Below are positions 13,443 through 22,270 of a DNA stretch of 64,000 bases, one piece after another (within the stretch, counting starts at the first letter, position 1; each line of letters opens with the position of its first letter). Location of the stretch: assembly GCA_019455325.1 (NCBI GenBank), contig JACFMQ010000011.1, positions 1 through 64,000 on the forward strand. The letters run 5' to 3'. Under the pieces are notes generated by a model. It saw only the letters and a list, made by a program, of their open reading frames with translations, was not told the origin of the DNA and did no database searches. A program made the translations under genes and the position numbers. Origin of the DNA: Rhodocyclaceae bacterium. Its GTDB lineage: Bacteria > Pseudomonadota > Gammaproteobacteria > Burkholderiales > Rhodocyclaceae.

Positions 13443-14849
13443 TCACACATACATGATCCGGTCCCCCGTGTCGGGCAGGCGCGGCGGCGGTCCGGCGAAG
13501 TCGCCCACGCTCACGACACCCTGCGAAGCCCCGGCGATCAGGTAGGAAGTGGCATCCAGCATGTGATCGTTCGCGGAGGTGTCCACGTCCTCGGGGCGGC
13601 GCGGATCGCGCGGCAGCGCGGGAACGGTCGAGAGCCAGAACCGGCAGCGCGAGGCCACGAAGAACTCCCCCTGCACCATGAGCTGCTTGATGACCTCGAA
13701 GCGCGGGACACGCGGACCCTTGCGCGCGGGCGTGACCCGCACCCCGGCGGCGCGGAATAGATCGCTGATGCTGTCCTCGTGACGCCCGGCGGTCTTGGCT
13801 TCGGCGGCGGCGTCGATGACGCCACGCGCACGGACACCGGAGCGGGCGCACATGGCATGAAGGGCGGGCGCAATCTGCGACGGCGAACGGCCCGTGCCGC
13901 GGGCGATGTTGCGCGGGTCGAACTCTGCGTGTTCATCGTAGATCACCCACGAGCCCCGCGGCATCACCCGGTCGTCAGACAGGCGAACATCGAAGGCGAG
14001 CTGACCGCCCAGCACAGCGGCCATCGGCGCGGCGCTGCCCCAGTCTATGCCGAGTTTCAAAGAGGTGAACAAGTCGGGCGGGACCTCGTGATGATCGAAC
14101 ACGGCGCGCGAGTGCTGCCATGACCCGCTGAAGAAGTCGCCTGTCAGCGCGGACCAATCGCCTTCACGGTGCGCGCGGTACAGCGCCGGGTCGGTGTGCT
14201 TCAAGACCTCGAAGTTGCGGCGGTACGCCTCCGGCAGGTGCGGGTTGTCATCGACCACGCTGGGCGCATAGACCCAAGTGTTGCCGCCGAACTCGAACGG
14301 AGCCCAAGGGGTCCGCGCGGTCACGTAGCGTTCAGCGAGTGCGCTGTGATTCGCACCGCCGGGGTTTCCGGCAAGGATCATACGCAGCGGGACGCCCGGA
14401 GCGCGCAGCGATAGCCCGAGCTGGTCGATCACGTCCATGCCCGGACCTTCGCCCGCCTCATCGACCACGATCAGACTGTAGGAGTGACCCTGCGCAACGT
14501 CGCTCAGGGCCGAACTCGATTCAACGTGCGTCAGCGTGATCGTGGCCCCGTTCGGGAGCCTGAACACGTTGTCGTTCATGTTGTAGGCGACCTCACGCCC
14601 ATAGGCGGAGCGCAGCAGCGCGCGGGTTTCCTCCGCGAACTGGAGCAGCGACTTCAACCGGCGGCGAGTGACCAGCACGCGGGCGCGTTGCTTGTACTGG
14701 TCGCAGTGCCGCAGGATCAGCAGTTGCAGGCCGAAGGACTTGCCGCCCCCGCGGCCACCCCCAAGGAACAAGAAATGATCTTCCGGGACGGCGAGCACGC
14801 GCGCCTGGAACGGGGTCGGGGCAATGATGCTGTTAGGTGGGCTGGACAT
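13443..14849 (-). CDS. Phage terminase large subunit
   Basis: A protein of 468 residues, an ATP-driven DNA-packaging motor and nuclease. The ATPase domain has Walker A GGGRGGGKS (30-38) and Walker B LIVVDE (126-131). The RNase H-like nuclease domain shows GIDWG, GVIDAAAEAKT and a late NDHMLDA, which supply the expected metal-binding acids. It overlaps the TerS-like gene upstream by 17 bp. No portal gene follows it, where a complete phage would normally have one. Confidence 0.9.
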   Translation of the reverse strand: MSSPPNSIIAPTPFQARVLAVPEDHFLFLGGGRGGGKSFGLQLLILRHCDQYKQRARVLVTRRRLKSLLQFAEETRALLRSAYGREVAYNMNDNVFRLPNGATITLTHVESSSALSDVAQGHSYSLIVVDEAGEGPGMDVIDQLGLSLRAPGVPLRMILAGNPGGANHSALAERYVTARTPWAPFEFGGNTWVYAPSVVDDNPHLPEAYRRNFEVLKHTDPALYRAHREGDWSALTGDFFSGSWQHSRAVFDHHEVPPDLFTSLKLGIDWGSAAPMAAVLGGQLAFDVRLSDDRVMPRGSWVIYDEHAEFDPRNIARGTGRSPSQIAPALHAMCARSGVRARGVIDAAAEAKTAGRHEDSISDLFRAAGVRVTPARKGPRVPRFEVIKQLMVQGEFFVASRCRFWLSTVPALPRDPRRPEDVDTSANDHMLDATSYLIAGASQGVVSVGDFAGPPPRLPDTGDRIMYV

Positions 14850-15261
14850 GGATCACCCTCGCGTATTCCTCGGCACTGAGCGCAGCGTTGATCTGGATAA
14901 GCACTCTTGGTGCTTCGCCGGGGCCGTCCTCGCGTCCGATCTTGTAGAGCTTGTCGCCCAGCCATTCCGCTGCACGGGTGTCGCCCTCCTTCATCCGGGC
15001 GCGCATGACGGCGATGACCTCGCCCGCGCCCTCCGCCCGGCCTTCCTCGATTGCCAGCGCCAGCGGTGACAGCTCGCCTTCGGCGTCATCCTTCTTGAGG
15101 GCGTTCCACTGCGCGGGGGATAGCCCAAGGGTTCTGCGTATGGCGTGCTCGCGGCACCCTTCGGCGGCGAGTTCGCGCACCACGTTCAGCGCGTCAGCGG
15201 GCAGGCCCTTCGTGGCGAGGTCGCGGACGATGCCCTTGGTCAGTTGGGTGTTGCGGCTCAT
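14833..15261 (-). CDS. Putative terminase small subunit
   Basis: The protein has 142 residues. An N-terminal HTH-like segment (AAEGCREHAIRRTLGLSPAQW) is followed by a helical, acidic region, and the gene overlaps terL directly. Small terminase subunits have this architecture and recognise the packaging site. The assignment rests mainly on position and HTH shape. Confidence 0.6.
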   Translation of the reverse strand: MSRNTQLTKGIVRDLATKGLPADALNVVRELAAEGCREHAIRRTLGLSPAQWNALKKDDAEGELSPLALAIEEGRAEGAGEVIAVMRARMKEGDTRAAEWLGDKLYKIGREDGPGEAPRVLIQINAALSAEEYARVIHVQPT

Positions 15262-15884
15262 GCTTCGGCCTCCTCCGGCGGCGCGACGTTCCCGGCTTCG
15301 AGGTCGCGCTTGATGCGGTAGATCGCATATTTGCCGGCATGGGTGAGCTTGCGCACGCGGTCGGGCTTCACCCCGGCTTGAAGCAGGGCGGCAATCTTGG
15401 CCTCCTGACTGCGAGGCATCGGAACACCGCCCACCCGGGTTCCCTTCGCCCGGGCCTTGCGGTGGCCGCGCCTGACGGCTTCGGCGCGGCAGGCTTGATC
15501 GAAGGCGATCAGGGCGGACAGGTGCCGGAGGGCTTGCCCGCCTTCGGCGGTCGTGGTGTCGAGGTCGAGGTCAGCGACGTACAGCCCAGCGCCAGCCGCG
15601 CGCAGCTCTAGAAGCAGCCGTTCGAGGTCGCCCACACTACGGCCCACCCGGTCTAGCGAAGTGGCAGCGATGATGACGCCTGCGCCCCGGATCGCGTCAT
15701 ACAGGGCGCGGTCCAGCATCGGGCGGGCGTCGCGTGAGGTCTTCTTCTCGGTGGTGTCGTCGGAGTATTCCGCGACGATCTCATGACCGGCAGCGGTCGC
15801 CCATGCGGCGAGGCGCGCGAGCTGTTCGGAGTGCTCGGGGCAGGACTCCAGCGCGCGGCGGGTGTAGAGGATGGCGCTTGCCAT
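15258..15884 (-). CDS. Serine-recombinase family protein lacking the catalytic serine
   Basis: A protein of 208 residues with a resolvase/invertase N-terminal domain: ILYTRRA at 5-11, SEQLARL near 19-25, RPMLDRAL at 54-61, and IIAATSLDRVGRS around 71-83. A short C-terminal HTH-like tail follows. In active enzymes the YxRxS motif ends in the nucleophilic Ser; here position 11 is Ala (Y7-T-R-R-A11). The Arg-bearing LDRVGRS motif is kept, so the fold is probably intact but DNA cleavage is doubtful. ATG 15884 has a GAGGAAAA ribosome-binding site. It overlaps the TerS-like gene by 4 bp. Confidence 0.75.
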   Translation of the reverse strand: MASAILYTRRALESCPEHSEQLARLAAWATAAGHEIVAEYSDDTTEKKTSRDARPMLDRALYDAIRGAGVIIAATSLDRVGRSVGDLERLLLELRAAGAGLYVADLDLDTTTAEGGQALRHLSALIAFDQACRAEAVRRGHRKARAKGTRVGGVPMPRSQEAKIAALLQAGVKPDRVRKLTHAGKYAIYRIKRDLEAGNVAPPEEAEA

Positions 15885-16472
15885 GATTGTTTTCCTCAAT
15901 CGGATATGCGAATGCGATAGATTCTAGCGTCCGGGTCTGGCGAGGGGAAGCCGGCTTCGTAGGGTAGGTGGATGGGTAAGCAGTCCGGTGCATCGGAGGC
16001 CATGCGGAAAGCCATCAACGGGTGGCGCGGCGCGGGCGTCCGGCGGAGGGTCCGTCCGTCGAACTGGTGCGGCGGACAGGTTCTTGTTGATGGGCGGTCG
16101 CTGCTGCGCCCAGCATGGCGGCGGCGGTGCGGGGTGAATCAGCCCAAGCAGGTCTGGTCGCTCCGTACTGGACATACCGCGGTCAGTATTTGACCCAGTA
16201 CGTTTCTATCCATCAATTCATGGGTTAATCAGTAGTAATACTGGAGATACTGGAGATACTGGATAGATAGATAAAAGATAAACGGAGAGGGGGTCTGCCC
16301 CTCCCTTGGGCCGTTCGCCGGTCGATTTGTCTAGCGAAGCGAACCACCCCGTATATCCAGTATTCCAGTACGAACCGCCGAAAAACTCCACGCGCTCATG
16401 AACTTACTCCGTACTGGGTGGCGTACCGGGTCACACTGGCCCCGGTACGTCCCGGCCCAAGGGTGGAGGCGG
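15885..16472. other. Non-coding block with clustered TACTGG iterons (candidate origin or packaging site)
   Basis: About 590 bp without a convincing gene. Eight TACTGG/CCAGTA hexamers lie between 16166 and 16417: plus orientation at 16166, 16239, 16248, 16257 and 16412; reverse at 16195, 16357 and 16365. Three of them are in perfect 9-bp register. An AT-rich stretch (16200-16280) separates the groups. This resembles an iteron origin for the element's primase, a cos/pac site for TerS, or an operator cluster. Confidence 0.6.
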
Positions 16473-16907
16473 TCAGGGGCGGGGCGGGTAGTCCGTGTCC
16501 ACGTACCCGATGAGGGAAGCGGCTTTCAGGCGGTCGCGGAAGGTGCTCCAGTCCGCCTGATTCGGGGCCTCACCGCGGGCGAAAGTCGCTGCCACGTCGC
16601 AGACAATCTCCTGCACCTCGGTCGGTACGCCGAAGAAGTTGTACATATCCTCCCGGTCGTCATACCCCAAACCTTTCGGCCAGTGCAGGCCACGCCGTCC
16701 GGGACGGGGGCCTGTAAAGTCCCTCCCGTAACGGGCATCGACCTCGTGCGTGGCAGCGACCGCAGCGCGCTCAAGGTCCTCGTCATCCACTCCCGACAGG
16801 AGGATGCCACGCATGTTCGCGCGGACCCGCACAGCTTCGGCGGTGACGTAGGAATTGGCGTCAGGGACAAGCGCACCTTTCTCCGGTTGGACGATGAACT
16901 TGCTCAT
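16473..16907 (-). CDS. DnaT-like (DnaT_2 family) phage protein
   Basis: The protein has 144 residues. The pattern DANSYVTAEA, then VAATHEVDARYG, GLHWPKGLGYDD, and VPTEVQEIVCDVA matches phage proteins labelled putative DnaT-like ssDNA-binding, often found near head-completion genes. A start at 16913 would form TAATG with the upstream stop. The GGAAGGGG ribosome-binding site is better spaced for 16907. Confidence 0.65.
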   Translation of the reverse strand: MSKFIVQPEKGALVPDANSYVTAEAVRVRANMRGILLSGVDDEDLERAAVAATHEVDARYGRDFTGPRPGRRGLHWPKGLGYDDREDMYNFFGVPTEVQEIVCDVAATFARGEAPNQADWSTFRDRLKAASLIGYVDTDYPPRP

Positions 16908-16912
16908 GGTCA

Positions 16913-17305
16913 TTACCCCTTCCGATAGTCAGTGAACAGCCCGTCACGCAACGGGTCCGGTCCTTCCACCGCGTACACCGTCAGCCGGGCGAGGTGTTCC
17001 AGCCGCTTCAGGTAGGCGCGCGTGTCCGCTTCATTGCCGCAGAACGGGGCGTGGGCATCGGTGTACAGGTGGATGGCGTTCGGGTTGTCGCTGCCGTCGC
17101 ACGACAGCGCGCGGATCGTCGCCGGAGTAAGCCGTGCGAACCGGAACCCGACCGGGCAGGCGTCGTACCGTACCCAGCCTTGCGTGATGAAGCCCAGAGG
17201 TTTGTAGGCGCGGTTGAGGGCGACATAGGCCCCGTCCACACCCCGGCGCTCAAGGCAGTACGGGAACAGAGTCCTGCCGACAGTGGTTTTGATTTGTTTG
17301 CGCAT
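16913..17305 (-). CDS. Hypothetical protein of the primase operon
   Basis: A protein of 130 residues with no recognised domain. It is soluble, with aromatic and basic patches (RTLFPYCLERRGVDGAYVALN, GFITQGWVRYDA). It sits 29 bp downstream of the primase-helicase and abuts the DnaT-like gene, so it is probably cotranscribed. A plus-strand frame overlaps it but looks like a shadow. Confidence 0.6.
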   Translation of the reverse strand: MRKQIKTTVGRTLFPYCLERRGVDGAYVALNRAYKPLGFITQGWVRYDACPVGFRFARLTPATIRALSCDGSDNPNAIHLYTDAHAPFCGNEADTRAYLKRLEHLARLTVYAVEGPDPLRDGLFTDYRKG

Positions 17306-17334
17306 ATCAGTCTTCCTTCGTAGTTGGTTGGTAA

Positions 17335-19677
17335 TCAGAACGGCAGGGCGCTGTAGTAGTCGTCAGGCTCCGAGTCCCACTGCGCCACTTCCCAGAACTC
17401 CCGATCCCACGCGGCACGAAGTTCGGCGAGGTTCCACCAGTACCCATTGCGGCCACCGCTTTCGCGGTACTTGGGGGCGCCAAGTTTCTTGCCTAGAAGC
17501 TCCTTCACCTCGTGATCGTTCACGGGGTGAACGCCGGGCGTGTCCTTCAGCCATGCCTTGGCGACCTCCACCAGTTTCCGCGTCGGCACGAACAGCGCGT
17601 CAGGATTCGCCGCCTTGCGTTCGGCTCCCGGCGGGCGTTCGCCCGTGGAGAGCAGTTCGTACAGATAGGCGCGGAGGCCGCGCAGGGTGCGGGCCTTCTG
17701 GTCATCGAGGAACGGCGTGGGCGGTACGTCGCGCACCTCGAAGTTCTTGATGTCGAGGTTCAGCAGGTGGTGAAGCAAGTTCGCGTAGCCGCCCGCTTCA
17801 AGGTCCTTCTGTATGTCACGGAAATAGGGCTTGTCTTGTTTCTTGCCGTCGCCCACTTCGAGCGCGAAGAACCGGCGCTCATCGACACCGGCGGGCACCA
17901 CCCAATCTTCGTTGGAGGCCAGGACCAGGTGAGTGTGGTTATTCCCGGTTTCGATGTCCTTCCCCTTGCCCTCGATGGCAAGTTGATGCGCTGTGATGAG
18001 CGTCTTGAGCACTGACTCATGGGCGCGGTCGCCAGCGAATAGGGCTTCATCACCGAACACCACGACCGCATCGCGGAGGTGGGCGTTGAAGTTGCCCGTC
18101 AACTGCTTCGATTGGTTGAGCAAGAGGAAGTGACGCCCGAACAGCTTCCCGAACTTCTCTCCGAAGAACGATTTGCCCGTGCCGCGCCCGCCCCGCAGGA
18201 CCACGGCGACCTCGCCGGGGCTGTCAGGCTCCTGTACGGCGCGAGCCATCCACTTCACCAAGTAGTCAAACCAGTTCGTGTTGCCAGAGCAGACGTTCTC
18301 CCGCAGGTGAGCAAGGAAAGACTCGTGCTTGTCGCCGGGGACTGGATCGAAGGCGAACCCGCGCCAGAGGTTGTAGGCGTTCTCCAGCTCTTTCCCCGGG
18401 GCAAAGGCAATGGTCTCGTACTGGCGGCGCTGAGGGTGATCCACCCACCACGCGCCCGCAGCCTTCTCGATGGGCTTGCCGTCTTCCTTCGCCACGATGA
18501 CCTTGATGTGGCGGTAGCGGTTGCGGAAGTCCTCGAAAGATTGGGTGCTGATACGCCAAAGACCCGTCTCAGGGTCCTGAAGCTCGCTGATGATGCGACA
18601 CTTCCCGCCGATGTCCGCGATGACGGCGTGCTTCTCGTTGAGCTTGCGCAGCCAAGGGTCCACCGCCTCCTCGTGGGCACGTTCGATCTGCCGCAGGGCG
18701 TAGCCTTCCCAGTTCGGCTTATCGCGCACGCTGGCGGCAATCTCGTTGGAGCCGGTGATCACCGCGAAGATCATTTCATCAGGGACCTCCGCCCGCACGA
18801 GGTCGCAGCAGACCTTGAACAGGGCCTCCGACCGGGAGGGGTACTTGGTCGGGTCCAACGGGTCCTGCCCGGTAGCGATCAGGGCAAGCGTATGGTCAGA
18901 AATGCTCTTGCCGTGTTCGTTCGCCCAGTCCTTCAGCTCCTCCGTTCCGATGTCCGGGACGTTGCCCGTGATCTTCAGGCGTGGGCGCGCGTCGAGCGTC
19001 CCCGTGTCGCCGGTCTGAACACGTGGTGCGGCCTTGAACTGCTCGATGGAATACACCGCGCTGTCATTCCACTCGATCAGCTTGGCGAGCGCGGGCTTGC
19101 GGCCCTTCTTCAACTTCTTGGCGGTCGGCACGTTGATGGTGCCCGGGAGGCGCATGATCCTGTCTACATTGAAACAGTGATCCGCCTGAAACACCTTCTC
19201 CAACTGGATGTTGTAGGCTTCCAGCTCCTGAGCCTTGGCGATGTTGCCGCCAATCTCCAGCTTGTCGGACGGTTCCAACTTCCACAGCGCCTGAACCCCG
19301 CCCCCGCTATCAACGATGACGGTGGGCTTGGGCGTATAGGCACGCAGCAGCTTCAGGGCGCGTTCCTTTTCCTCCGCCGGGTCCTCTCCGGCCCGGGGGT
19401 CAATATCAACGTGCAGGCAGGCAAGGCGGGCCATGTCCTCTTTGCTGGCCTTCACGTCGAGCGGACGGCGGACCGGATTGACGTGGAAATATAGGTTCTT
19501 GGAGCCTTGGTGGCCTTCGATCCAGTCAGCGGCGGCGTCCGCCTCGCTGGGCTTGAAGGTGCGCGTTTCGGTCTTGCCGTCAGGGATGATCGCCGTCAGC
19601 ACCCAGACTTCATCGGGTGACCAGCGGCGCAGGAAGTCGATAGCCGCGGCGGTCTTGTGCTTCAGTTCAGTCGTCAT
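17335..19677 (-). CDS. Satellite/phage primase-helicase
   Basis: The protein has 780 residues. The N-terminal half looks like an archaeo-eukaryotic-type primase: LHVDIDP with the metal-binding DxD at 91-93, DSGGGVQALWKL at 123-134, and RIMRLPGTINVP. The C-terminal half is a D5/DUF5906-type SF3 helicase with Walker A GGRGTGKS near 492-499, VVFGDEALF as Walker B, and VLASNEDWVVP as the sensor. It presumably starts and unwinds replication of the excised element. ATG 19677 overlaps the upstream HTH gene; an apparent 39-residue extension is just the antisense reading of that gene. Confidence 0.85.
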   Translation of the reverse strand: MTTELKHKTAAAIDFLRRWSPDEVWVLTAIIPDGKTETRTFKPSEADAAADWIEGHQGSKNLYFHVNPVRRPLDVKASKEDMARLACLHVDIDPRAGEDPAEEKERALKLLRAYTPKPTVIVDSGGGVQALWKLEPSDKLEIGGNIAKAQELEAYNIQLEKVFQADHCFNVDRIMRLPGTINVPTAKKLKKGRKPALAKLIEWNDSAVYSIEQFKAAPRVQTGDTGTLDARPRLKITGNVPDIGTEELKDWANEHGKSISDHTLALIATGQDPLDPTKYPSRSEALFKVCCDLVRAEVPDEMIFAVITGSNEIAASVRDKPNWEGYALRQIERAHEEAVDPWLRKLNEKHAVIADIGGKCRIISELQDPETGLWRISTQSFEDFRNRYRHIKVIVAKEDGKPIEKAAGAWWVDHPQRRQYETIAFAPGKELENAYNLWRGFAFDPVPGDKHESFLAHLRENVCSGNTNWFDYLVKWMARAVQEPDSPGEVAVVLRGGRGTGKSFFGEKFGKLFGRHFLLLNQSKQLTGNFNAHLRDAVVVFGDEALFAGDRAHESVLKTLITAHQLAIEGKGKDIETGNNHTHLVLASNEDWVVPAGVDERRFFALEVGDGKKQDKPYFRDIQKDLEAGGYANLLHHLLNLDIKNFEVRDVPPTPFLDDQKARTLRGLRAYLYELLSTGERPPGAERKAANPDALFVPTRKLVEVAKAWLKDTPGVHPVNDHEVKELLGKKLGAPKYRESGGRNGYWWNLAELRAAWDREFWEVAQWDSEPDDYYSALPF

Positions 19678-20296
19678 GGCCGACCTCCTGAGACAAGTAG
19701 ATGCCGCGGCGGTACTCGCCCGCGTTCTCGAAGCCCCGCGGCCCCCGGATTTCCGGCGGAACCCTACCGGCCAGCACGTCAGCGCAATGGGCAAGCGTGC
19801 GCAGGTAGCCGGTCAGCTCCGCGTTCGTCGGGTTCGGCTCGGGCGCATCGGCGCGCAATTGAGCCACGCGCGCGGTCAGGTGCTCGAACAGGTGTTGGCT
19901 GCCCGCCGGATCGCTGGTAGCTCCGAACGGGAAAACCTCGAACGGCGACAGGTCGAGCAGGTACGCGCACCACAGTCCGCGCTGTCCTGCATCGAGGCCC
20001 GCCGGAGTGAATAGCGGCACGGCGGCGGCGGGCGCGTTGCGACGCCATGCCATATCGCCTTGCTTCGCCATCCACGCTTCGAGGTCATCGACGTACCAGA
20101 CGGTGACGTTGCGACCGGCGAGGCGGTAGCGTTCGGGCTGAGGGAAGCCCGGGAGGTCGCGTGTCCAGCGCCACAAGGTCGGCGTGGCGATGCCCAACAT
20201 CACCGCGGCCTCGGCAGGCCGGACGGTTTGACGTGTGCCCTGCTCGGGAACCTTATCGAGACTATGCGGCGGGGCAGCAGGAGGAGTGCGGTTCAT
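19667..20296 (-). CDS. HTH (AlpA/MerR-like) protein with unknown C-terminal domain
   Basis: The protein has 209 residues. The first 75 contain an excisionase/AlpA-type winged HTH (VRPAEAAVMLGIATPTLWRW ... VTVWYVDDLEAW). The remaining 130 residues are not recognised. It overlaps the primase gene by 11 bp and follows the smaller AlpA-like gene by 12 bp, so it probably regulates or helps the replication module. Confidence 0.65.
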   Translation of the reverse strand: MNRTPPAAPPHSLDKVPEQGTRQTVRPAEAAVMLGIATPTLWRWTRDLPGFPQPERYRLAGRNVTVWYVDDLEAWMAKQGDMAWRRNAPAAAVPLFTPAGLDAGQRGLWCAYLLDLSPFEVFPFGATSDPAGSQHLFEHLTARVAQLRADAPEPNPTNAELTGYLRTLAHCADVLAGRVPPEIRGPRGFENAGEYRRGIYLSQEVGHDD

Positions 20297-20308
20297 GGCT
20301 TCGCCTCC

Positions 20309-20512
20309 TCACTGCTGTACTTGGGCGTCACGCCACGCGATCACCTCGTCACGATCCCAGACGGTGACTTGCGGGCCGATCTTGCGCGCGGGAGGAAAGC
20401 CGGGGCGCTTGGCCCAGACCCAGACGGTGCTCAGGCCGATACCCAGCAGGGCGGCGACTTGGCGAGCCCGCAGCGACTTCGGCTGGGGCGCTTCTTGTTT
20501 GTTCGGTTTCAT
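20309..20512 (-). CDS. AlpA family regulator / excisionase-like protein
   Basis: The protein has 67 residues: a single winged HTH (LRARQVAALLGIGLSTVWVW) with the closing VTVWDRDEVIAW wing. AlpA-type proteins switch on excision and early genes in P4-like elements. It is the first gene of the minus-strand operon, directly downstream of the 350-bp regulatory region. Confidence 0.8.
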   Translation of the reverse strand: MKPNKQEAPQPKSLRARQVAALLGIGLSTVWVWAKRPGFPPARKIGPQVTVWDRDEVIAWRDAQVQQ

Positions 20513-20862
20513 GGTGGCGATTCCTTGAGCAGTTCAGCTCACGCCACCGGGAGGATGTAGCTACACCAGCGGCGGGAGCGGCAAGCCCCGTGAGGGGCGG
20601 CTACTCTCACGCCACCGCTGCAACTACAGCGGATCGGGATACACCGGGGATTCCCGGAAGGGCCGGGGCAGCGCCCCGGAACCTGCATCCTTGTGGAGAT
20701 ACCGGCAGATAGCGGCCTGTGTGTCGGCGCTCGCTATCTCCTGTCTCCAGCGATCAATTGAGGGCTAGTCTACTCGACTAAACCAGTCTCGGGAAGCTCT
20801 TTTCGATATTTTCCCGTTGCGAATCAATGGCATAGCCTAAAAAGTATAGTCCGCGATACGTC
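20513..20862. promoter_or_regulatory. Control region between integrase and the AlpA operon
   Basis: About 350 bp without a gene. It contains two copies of CTCACGCCACCG near 20540 and 20609, followed by related ACACCAGCGG / CTACAGCGG segments. It also has a perfect inverted repeat AGATAGCG (20707-20714) / CGCTATCT (20732-20739) and the second copy of the 17-bp repeat at 20838-20854. Operators and promoters for the element's early genes most likely lie here; exact promoters are not evident. Confidence 0.45.
20838..20854. repeat. 17-bp repeat copy 2 of the element
   Basis: TAAAAAGTATAGTCCGC differs from the copy at 13406-13422 at one position. Each copy lies about 9-21 bp beyond a stop codon (integrase here, terL there). 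Confidence 0.4.
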
Positions 20863-22113
20863 TTAACTCACTGATTTCCCGTCGCAATACTCCGCCCACG
20901 CGCCCATCAATGCGCGGCGCTTCTCGAACAGGTCCCCCCGGCGATAAGCGGCTTCAACCGCGTTGCCGATGGTATGGGCCAGCGCCATTTCAGCGACTTC
21001 GCGCGGGAACTCGGTGTGCTCGGCGCACCAGTCGCGGAAGGTCGAGCGGAACCCGTGGGCAGTGACCGGCACTTCCATGTCCTTCAGCACTTTCGTCAGG
21101 GTGTTATCGGACAGGGGCTTGGTGCCGCGGGGCGGGGGAAAGACAAGATCAGTCCCTTCCATGCGCGGCAGGCTTTCGAGCAGCTTCAGGGCGGCGTCCG
21201 ACAGCGGCACGCGGTGTTCTTTGCTGGCCTTCATGCGGTCCGCCGGGATCGTCCACACGCGGGCCTCAAGGTCGATTTCGTCCCACGTTGCGCCGCGTAC
21301 TTCGCCGGAGCGCGCGGCGGTCAGGACGGCGAACTCAAGCGCCCGGGCTCCGATCCCGTTGCGCTGTCGTAGGCGGGTGAGGAAGTCGGGCAGCTCTGCG
21401 ATGGACAGGGCGGCGTGGTGCTTGACCTTGCGGACCTTGTCCGGGGCGGGCAGGACCTTGTCGAGCGCACCGCGCCACCGTGCCGGATTGTCTCCCTTGC
21501 GATAGCCTCGAACCGTCGCCCAATCGAGCACTTGTTCCATGCGGCTACGCACGCGCCTTGCCGTCTCGGTCTTTGTCGTCCAGATCGGCTCTACAACTTT
21601 CAGGACCTGCGTAAGCTCTATGTCGGCAACGCGCAGCGAGCCGATGACCGGATAGGCGTAGTCCTCCAGGCTCGTTGACCATTGGTGTTCGCTCTTGCCG
21701 CCTTCTTTCCACGTGACCGACTGGGCTGCGATGAACTGCTTGGCCGCCTCCTCGAAGGTGATCTCAGCGAGCCGGGCGGCGATCATTGCGCTGCGCGCCT
21801 CGCGCTTTTCGGTGATCGGGTCGATACCGTCTGCAATCAGGGCGTGCGCCTGCTTTGCCTTCTCTCGGGCGTCCTTCATCGACACCTTGTCATAGCTGCC
21901 CAAGCCCAGATCACGCCTCCACGGCTTGCCGGTTCCGGGTTTCACACCGGCGGTGAAGCGGAGAATCCACGTTGTCGCCCCGGCGGAGGTTACTTGAAGG
22001 TGAAGGCCCGGGACGCCTCCAACGGCAATCAGGCCTTGGGTTCCAGCCTGCTTCAGCTTTTCAATCTTGCGGTTCAGCTCAACGGGGGTGAGCGGTTCAA
22101 TCTTCTTCGGCAT
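20863..22113 (-). CDS. Tyrosine integrase (P4-like, DUF4102 N-terminus)
   Basis: The protein has 416 residues. The N-terminal arm-binding domain (GVPGLHLQVTSAGATTWILRF ... DLGLGSYDKVSMKDAREKA) is the DUF4102 type common in tRNA-targeting islands. Catalytic residues are visible in TAARSGEVRG (Arg), HGFRSTFRDW (His-x-x-Arg), LAHTIG (His) and EAAYRRGD (Tyr). It lies 158 bp from the right 14-bp repeat, pointing inward. It should catalyse integration and excision at tRNA-Ser. Confidence 0.93.
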   Translation of the reverse strand: MPKKIEPLTPVELNRKIEKLKQAGTQGLIAVGGVPGLHLQVTSAGATTWILRFTAGVKPGTGKPWRRDLGLGSYDKVSMKDAREKAKQAHALIADGIDPITEKREARSAMIAARLAEITFEEAAKQFIAAQSVTWKEGGKSEHQWSTSLEDYAYPVIGSLRVADIELTQVLKVVEPIWTTKTETARRVRSRMEQVLDWATVRGYRKGDNPARWRGALDKVLPAPDKVRKVKHHAALSIAELPDFLTRLRQRNGIGARALEFAVLTAARSGEVRGATWDEIDLEARVWTIPADRMKASKEHRVPLSDAALKLLESLPRMEGTDLVFPPPRGTKPLSDNTLTKVLKDMEVPVTAHGFRSTFRDWCAEHTEFPREVAEMALAHTIGNAVEAAYRRGDLFEKRRALMGAWAEYCDGKSVS

Positions 22114-22138
22114 CGTCTGCTCCTTTCGTACCCTACCA

Positions 22139-22151
22139 CCTACCCAACGAA
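22139..22151. repeat. Putative arm-type integrase site, right
   Basis: The second copy of CCTACCCAACGAA lies between the integrase start and the right attachment site. See the left copy at 11141-11153. Confidence 0.4.
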
Positions 22152-22270
22152 GAATAACCGATGCGGTGGGGTCCGTAAAGACCAGTCGAGACGATAGGGC
22201 TTGCTAATCGCCCTGCGTTTCTTGGATAATCCAGATCAGCCGAGACGGCCCTAGACCATACGACTAGGGA

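Noticed and set aside
15924-16193. Short frames on both strands in the iteron region
   Set aside because: No ribosome-binding site, Pro/Arg-rich composition, and overlap with the repeat-rich block argue against coding.
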